Assembly (NCBI RefSeq): GCF_000701505.1
Contig: NZ_JNJB01000012.1
Location: 186,001-250,000, forward strand
DNA: 64,000 nt
Direction: 5' to 3'
From: Dyadobacter crusticola DSM 16708
GTDB lineage: Bacteria > Bacteroidota > Bacteroidia > Cytophagales > Spirosomataceae
Made by a program: the position numbers and the translations under genes. A model generated the notes under the pieces. It searched no databases, was not told the DNA's origin, and worked only from the letters and a program-made list of their open reading frames with translations. Below, piece by piece: positions 61,133 to 64,000 of the stretch (its first letter is position 1; each line of letters begins with the position of its first letter).

Positions 61133-62116
61133 ATGAACATTAATCAGATCTTTGAAGCATTCGATTCCCTGCGTGTATTGGTGATCGGCGATGTTATGCT
61201 GGACTCTTATGTCTGGGGAAAAGTGGACAGAATTTCACCAGAGGCGCCCGTGCCGGTTGTTACTGTGCAAAGACGCGAATACCGCCTCGGAGGAGCCGGC
61301 AATGTACTTTTGAATGTACAATCACTCGGTGCGGAAGCGATTGTCTGCTCTGTAATTGGTGCTGATAGCTCCGGAGATTTGCTTGAAAATAGTCTGAAAG
61401 AAAAAGGCTTGAATTGTGAAGGTCTGATCCGCAGCGACGCGCGTATTACGACGATCAAAGAACGCATTATTGCAGGCTCACAGCAGGTAGTTCGCATCGA
61501 TACCGAAACAGATCGGCCCATTTCAAAGAGCGAGACGCAGCAATTGGTGGAAAAAGCGAAAGAGCTGATCCCGAGTTGTAACGTCATCATTTTTGAGGAT
61601 TACGATAAAGGTGTTCTCACTGCTGAGTCAATCGGAGAAATTACTGCATTTGCTAATTCTCTTAACATTCCCACGGTTGTTGATCCAAAAAAACGCAATT
61701 TCCTATCCTATAACCACACCACGCTCTTCAAGCCAAATTTGAAAGAGCTTAGGGAAGGTCTGAAAGTCGAATTCAATGTGGACAAACCGGAAGAGCTTCG
61801 CGCGACAGTGGAGCAGCTGAAAGAAACTTTGAATGTAAAAGGAGCATTGATCACACTTTCCGAGCGCGGCGTTTTTATTGACCTGAATGGAGAAACACAC
61901 AAACTGCCTGCGCACATCCGCCACATTGCCGATGTTTCCGGTGCCGGTGACACTGTGATCAGCATTGCCGCCTGCTGCGTGGCATTGGGCTTGCCGCCAA
62001 AGTCAATTGCTGCAATTTCAAACCTGGGTGGTGGCTTGGTTTGCGAAATGGTAGGCGTAGTTCCCATTGACAAAAACCTGCTGAAAGCGGAGGCAGAAAA
62101 GTTGGATCTCGCTTAA
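61133..62116 (+). CDS. PfkB-family kinase, D-glycero-beta-D-manno-heptose-7-phosphate kinase-like
   Basis: This encodes 327 residues from ATG 61133; an upstream GTG at 61106 is less likely. It has the RfaE1 start LVIGDVMLDSYVWGKVDRISPEAPVPVV, RLGGAGNVLLNVQSLG and the PfkB catalytic VSGAGDTVISIAACC. This matches the kinase half of HldE (RfaE domain I), which phosphorylates heptose 7-phosphate for LPS heptose; the nucleotidyltransferase half is absent. Heptose synthesis is inferred from family. Confidence 0.88.
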   Translation: MNINQIFEAFDSLRVLVIGDVMLDSYVWGKVDRISPEAPVPVVTVQRREYRLGGAGNVLLNVQSLGAEAIVCSVIGADSSGDLLENSLKEKGLNCEGLIRSDARITTIKERIIAGSQQVVRIDTETDRPISKSETQQLVEKAKELIPSCNVIIFEDYDKGVLTAESIGEITAFANSLNIPTVVDPKKRNFLSYNHTTLFKPNLKELREGLKVEFNVDKPEELRATVEQLKETLNVKGALITLSERGVFIDLNGETHKLPAHIRHIADVSGAGDTVISIAACCVALGLPPKSIAAISNLGGGLVCEMVGVVPIDKNLLKAEAEKLDLA

Positions 62117-62137
62117 TACCTCAAACTTCTTCCCTGA

Positions 62138-63118
62138 TTACCAGTTAATGCCCGTCTGCCCCAATCCCATCTTTTTGATAAACTTGGAAGAAAGGCTCGA
62201 CCGGCTGGTAATGTAGCGCACACTCGCGCCAATGTAAGGCGTGGTTGCGGGCGTGTAAGAAGTCAGGTTTTCCCGTGCGCTGTTAAATGTCCGAAGCTGC
62301 CGGAAGGTAGTAACGCCGGCTTCAAGCGAGACATTGATTACGCTGAAAAGGTGCGTATTGGCCGACATTCCAATCTTGATATGGCGGTAATTCTCTCTTC
62401 TGAGGGTTTTCTCTTCCGGTGTCTGAAACTGGAAACCACCGCTGTAACCATTCAGCCCGCCAAACATATCTACATTAAACCATTTCGTCGCTTTATAATT
62501 TACGTTAGCCACAAAAGGCAGTAATGCAGAAGCCCGCCAATGTTTTCCCAAACCTTTGTTAACCCCAAAAACAGGCACAAAGCGCAATTTCTGGTTGTAA
62601 GCAATAACAGATCCGTAAGCAATCTGCGTTCGCAGGCCGAGGATATGCATACGGGCAGCGCCTCCCCAGAAAAATGGCTGCGGACTGAAGAACGTCTCAT
62701 TGGTTTCCGTCATCCCCAAACCTCCTCCATACGCCCAAAGCCGATCTTTAATGCTGGCCTGCAACCTGATCACACCGAGTGAGAGTGTCTTATACCCGTT
62801 TCCAGGAACATTCTTGCTGTCGATAGTCGGCTGAATCTGGGTATACTGCGCGATAGCAACGGTATGTACCGCACGCAGATCAAACTTTTTCCTCAAACTA
62901 AATCCCAGTTGCACTTCACTTTGCAATGGTATAACGCCCAAAAATCCCGTTCGTGACATTCCATAATCCTGCACCCCGTCCAGGCTCGAAGGCACGTAGT
63001 AATCTGCTTTCAATGTAAGATTTGGATAAAAGAGCCGGCTTAATGCAAAATGCTGGGCATTGGCAGCATTGATTGTCATAAATAAAAGACAAGCCAAGAG
63101 GTACCGGATATTGATCAT
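62138..63118 (-). CDS. outer-membrane beta-barrel protein (DUF6268-like)
   Basis: This 326-residue protein has a signal peptide (about 1-21, ending NAQ) and a beta-barrel pattern (ADYYVPSSLDGVQDYGMS, VQLGFSLRKKFDLRAV, GYKTLSLGVIRLQASIKDRLW, VFGVNKGLGKHWRASALLP). I place it near DUF6268 with moderate certainty; PorP/SprF-like proteins are another possibility. No function is known. It converges on the kinase gene. Confidence 0.75.
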   Translation of the reverse strand: MINIRYLLACLLFMTINAANAQHFALSRLFYPNLTLKADYYVPSSLDGVQDYGMSRTGFLGVIPLQSEVQLGFSLRKKFDLRAVHTVAIAQYTQIQPTIDSKNVPGNGYKTLSLGVIRLQASIKDRLWAYGGGLGMTETNETFFSPQPFFWGGAARMHILGLRTQIAYGSVIAYNQKLRFVPVFGVNKGLGKHWRASALLPFVANVNYKATKWFNVDMFGGLNGYSGGFQFQTPEEKTLRRENYRHIKIGMSANTHLFSVINVSLEAGVTTFRQLRTFNSARENLTSYTPATTPYIGASVRYITSRSSLSSKFIKKMGLGQTGINW

Positions 63119-63248
63119 AAAGCAAATTTAGGGGGTGCGTTAACCTCGCAGATAACGCGAAAGTAAAATAGGGTATTGTGTTTGCACTTGCGGAAGGGTA
63201 ATTTGACGCGTGTTTATAATGCATTCCCGAATCAATTTTCATCAAGCC

Positions 63249-64000
63249 ATGATCAAGCTACCTTCCATTCACATTGTCAGTGAACAACTTACCAATACCG
63301 TCAGACGTTTCCCATGGGTGGTAGCAGTTGCGATCTGTAAAGCAGCTGTGTTGTGGAGACATATTGAAGCCAGGGGCAATGAAGAGGAAATAAATCTGAT
63401 GACCCGACTGGCTTATCCGCTTTTCGTCGCCACCCCGCTGATGATTGCCATTCAGCTGATTTCAGAAAGGAAAAAATGGAAGCCTGCTTTTCGTATCGGA
63501 ACCAATCTGCTGCTTTCAACGGTCCTCACGCTTTATTTCTTTACACTCCCAGACAAAACCTCCCCCGCTGATTTTTACAGATTCATGCTTTTCATGGTTG
63601 CGTCCCACTTGTTCGTTGCGTACGCCCCATTCGTAGGTTCAGGCCAGTCAAACGGCTTCTGGCAGTTTAACAAGACACTGTTTCTCCAATTTCTTAATGC
63701 TACATTGTACGCAGTGACCTTGTACATCGGGCTGCTGATTGCTGTAAAAACAGTCGAATACCTCTTCAATATTACCTATCTCATTCAGATAGAAGGTGAC
63801 CTCTTTGTGTTAATCGCGGTAGTCTTCCATACCCTGTTCCTCCTAAGCAAGATCCCTGCAAATCTGAATAAACTGAATCAGGAAACGGCTTACCCGACCG
63901 GGCTGAAAATATTCACACAATACGTTTTATTGCCGCTGGAAGTGGTTTACATGATTATTCTGTACGCCTACACTTTCAAAATCCTCTTCCAATGGAAACT
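63249..64000 (+). CDS. DUF4153-like membrane protein, 5' part
   Basis: The frame opens at ATG 63249 and runs past the right edge, so the visible part is 250 residues. It has a cytosolic N-terminus (PSIHIVSEQLTNTVRRFPW) and at least five membrane helices (AYPLFVATPLMIAIQLI, TVLTLYFF, FMLFMVASHLFVAYAPF, LYAVTLYIGLLIAV, LFVLIAVVFHTLFLL). The PFVG-like loop and SGQSNGFWQFNKTLF fit DUF4153 proteins, which are uncharacterised. It is divergent from the outer-membrane gene. Confidence 0.75.
   Translation, partial: MIKLPSIHIVSEQLTNTVRRFPWVVAVAICKAAVLWRHIEARGNEEEINLMTRLAYPLFVATPLMIAIQLISERKKWKPAFRIGTNLLLSTVLTLYFFTLPDKTSPADFYRFMLFMVASHLFVAYAPFVGSGQSNGFWQFNKTLFLQFLNATLYAVTLYIGLLIAVKTVEYLFNITYLIQIEGDLFVLIAVVFHTLFLLSKIPANLNKLNQETAYPTGLKIFTQYVLLPLEVVYMIILYAYTFKILFQWK

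Overview
This window reads as chromosomal DNA of a Bacteroidota bacterium, most likely a Cytophagales (Spirosomataceae/Dyadobacter-like) organism. The evidence is a set of lineage-typical genes: PorT and GldH (type IX secretion and gliding), two large secreted proteins ending in the gliding-motility-associated C-terminal (CHU_C) sorting domain, an ExbB-ExbD-ExbD-TonB cassette, DUF6265/DUF6268-like proteins, and many promoters with the Bacteroidota -7 element TAnnTTTG. The genus is an inference; no rRNA is present.

Layout. 1-3344 (minus): ExbB, two ExbD, TonB, a small two-helix membrane protein and the start of a PstS-like lipoprotein. 3969-13863: housekeeping and repair genes (gatC, nitrilase-family amidase, def, ruvX, recJ, lptB, recO, a PurF-like amidotransferase) mixed with secreted proteins of unknown role and a very small Cys/Lys-rich protein. 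13882-16043: nuoK-nuoJ-nuoI, where NuoI carries a long tandem-repeat tail. 16175-23567: a surface-polysaccharide/sugar region: glycosyltransferase, heparinase/alginate-lyase-like protein, a bi-domain dehydrogenase, a Gfo/Idh/MocA gene broken by an in-frame TAG, and a secreted TIM-barrel isomerase-like protein.

25815-38351 is an AT-rich integrated element of about 12.5 kb in a tRNA-Val gene. It is bounded by a perfect 43-bp repeat of the tRNA 3' half, has a tyrosine integrase beside the left end, an excisionase-like HTH protein, a short DNA polymerase A-like protein, a strongly self-complementary 114-nt intergenic segment, a pair of unknown genes (one TPR), an IS110-family transposase, and at the right end a CfrBI-like type II restriction-modification pair followed by a protein with a possible HEPN (Rx4H) motif. 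Left of the element lie two older, degenerate copies of the tRNA-Val 3' half plus terminator, repeating at exactly 119 bp. No relaxase or conjugation gene is visible, so the element looks integrative but not self-transmissible.

38492-64000 returns to core chromosome: porT-ubiE, an outer-membrane protein with a RecB-like nuclease-fold gene, tRNA-Phe, a two-gene Fe-S oxidoreductase operon, gldH, an AI-2E family permease, an orphan OmpR-type regulator, an AsmA-like protein, lysS, a cold-shock protein, a PspC-domain protein, a family 2 glycosyltransferase, YbaB/EbfC, the CHU_C protein pair, ribBA, a GNAT acetyltransferase, a heptose-7-phosphate kinase-like gene, an outer-membrane beta-barrel protein and the start of a DUF4153-like membrane protein.

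The best candidates for something undescribed are the polymerase-like gene with its neighbouring structured intergenic segment, the RM plus HEPN-like operon, the tRNA-Val scar array, the NuoI repeat tail, and a regular array of three 40-bp dyads at 41788-41903.
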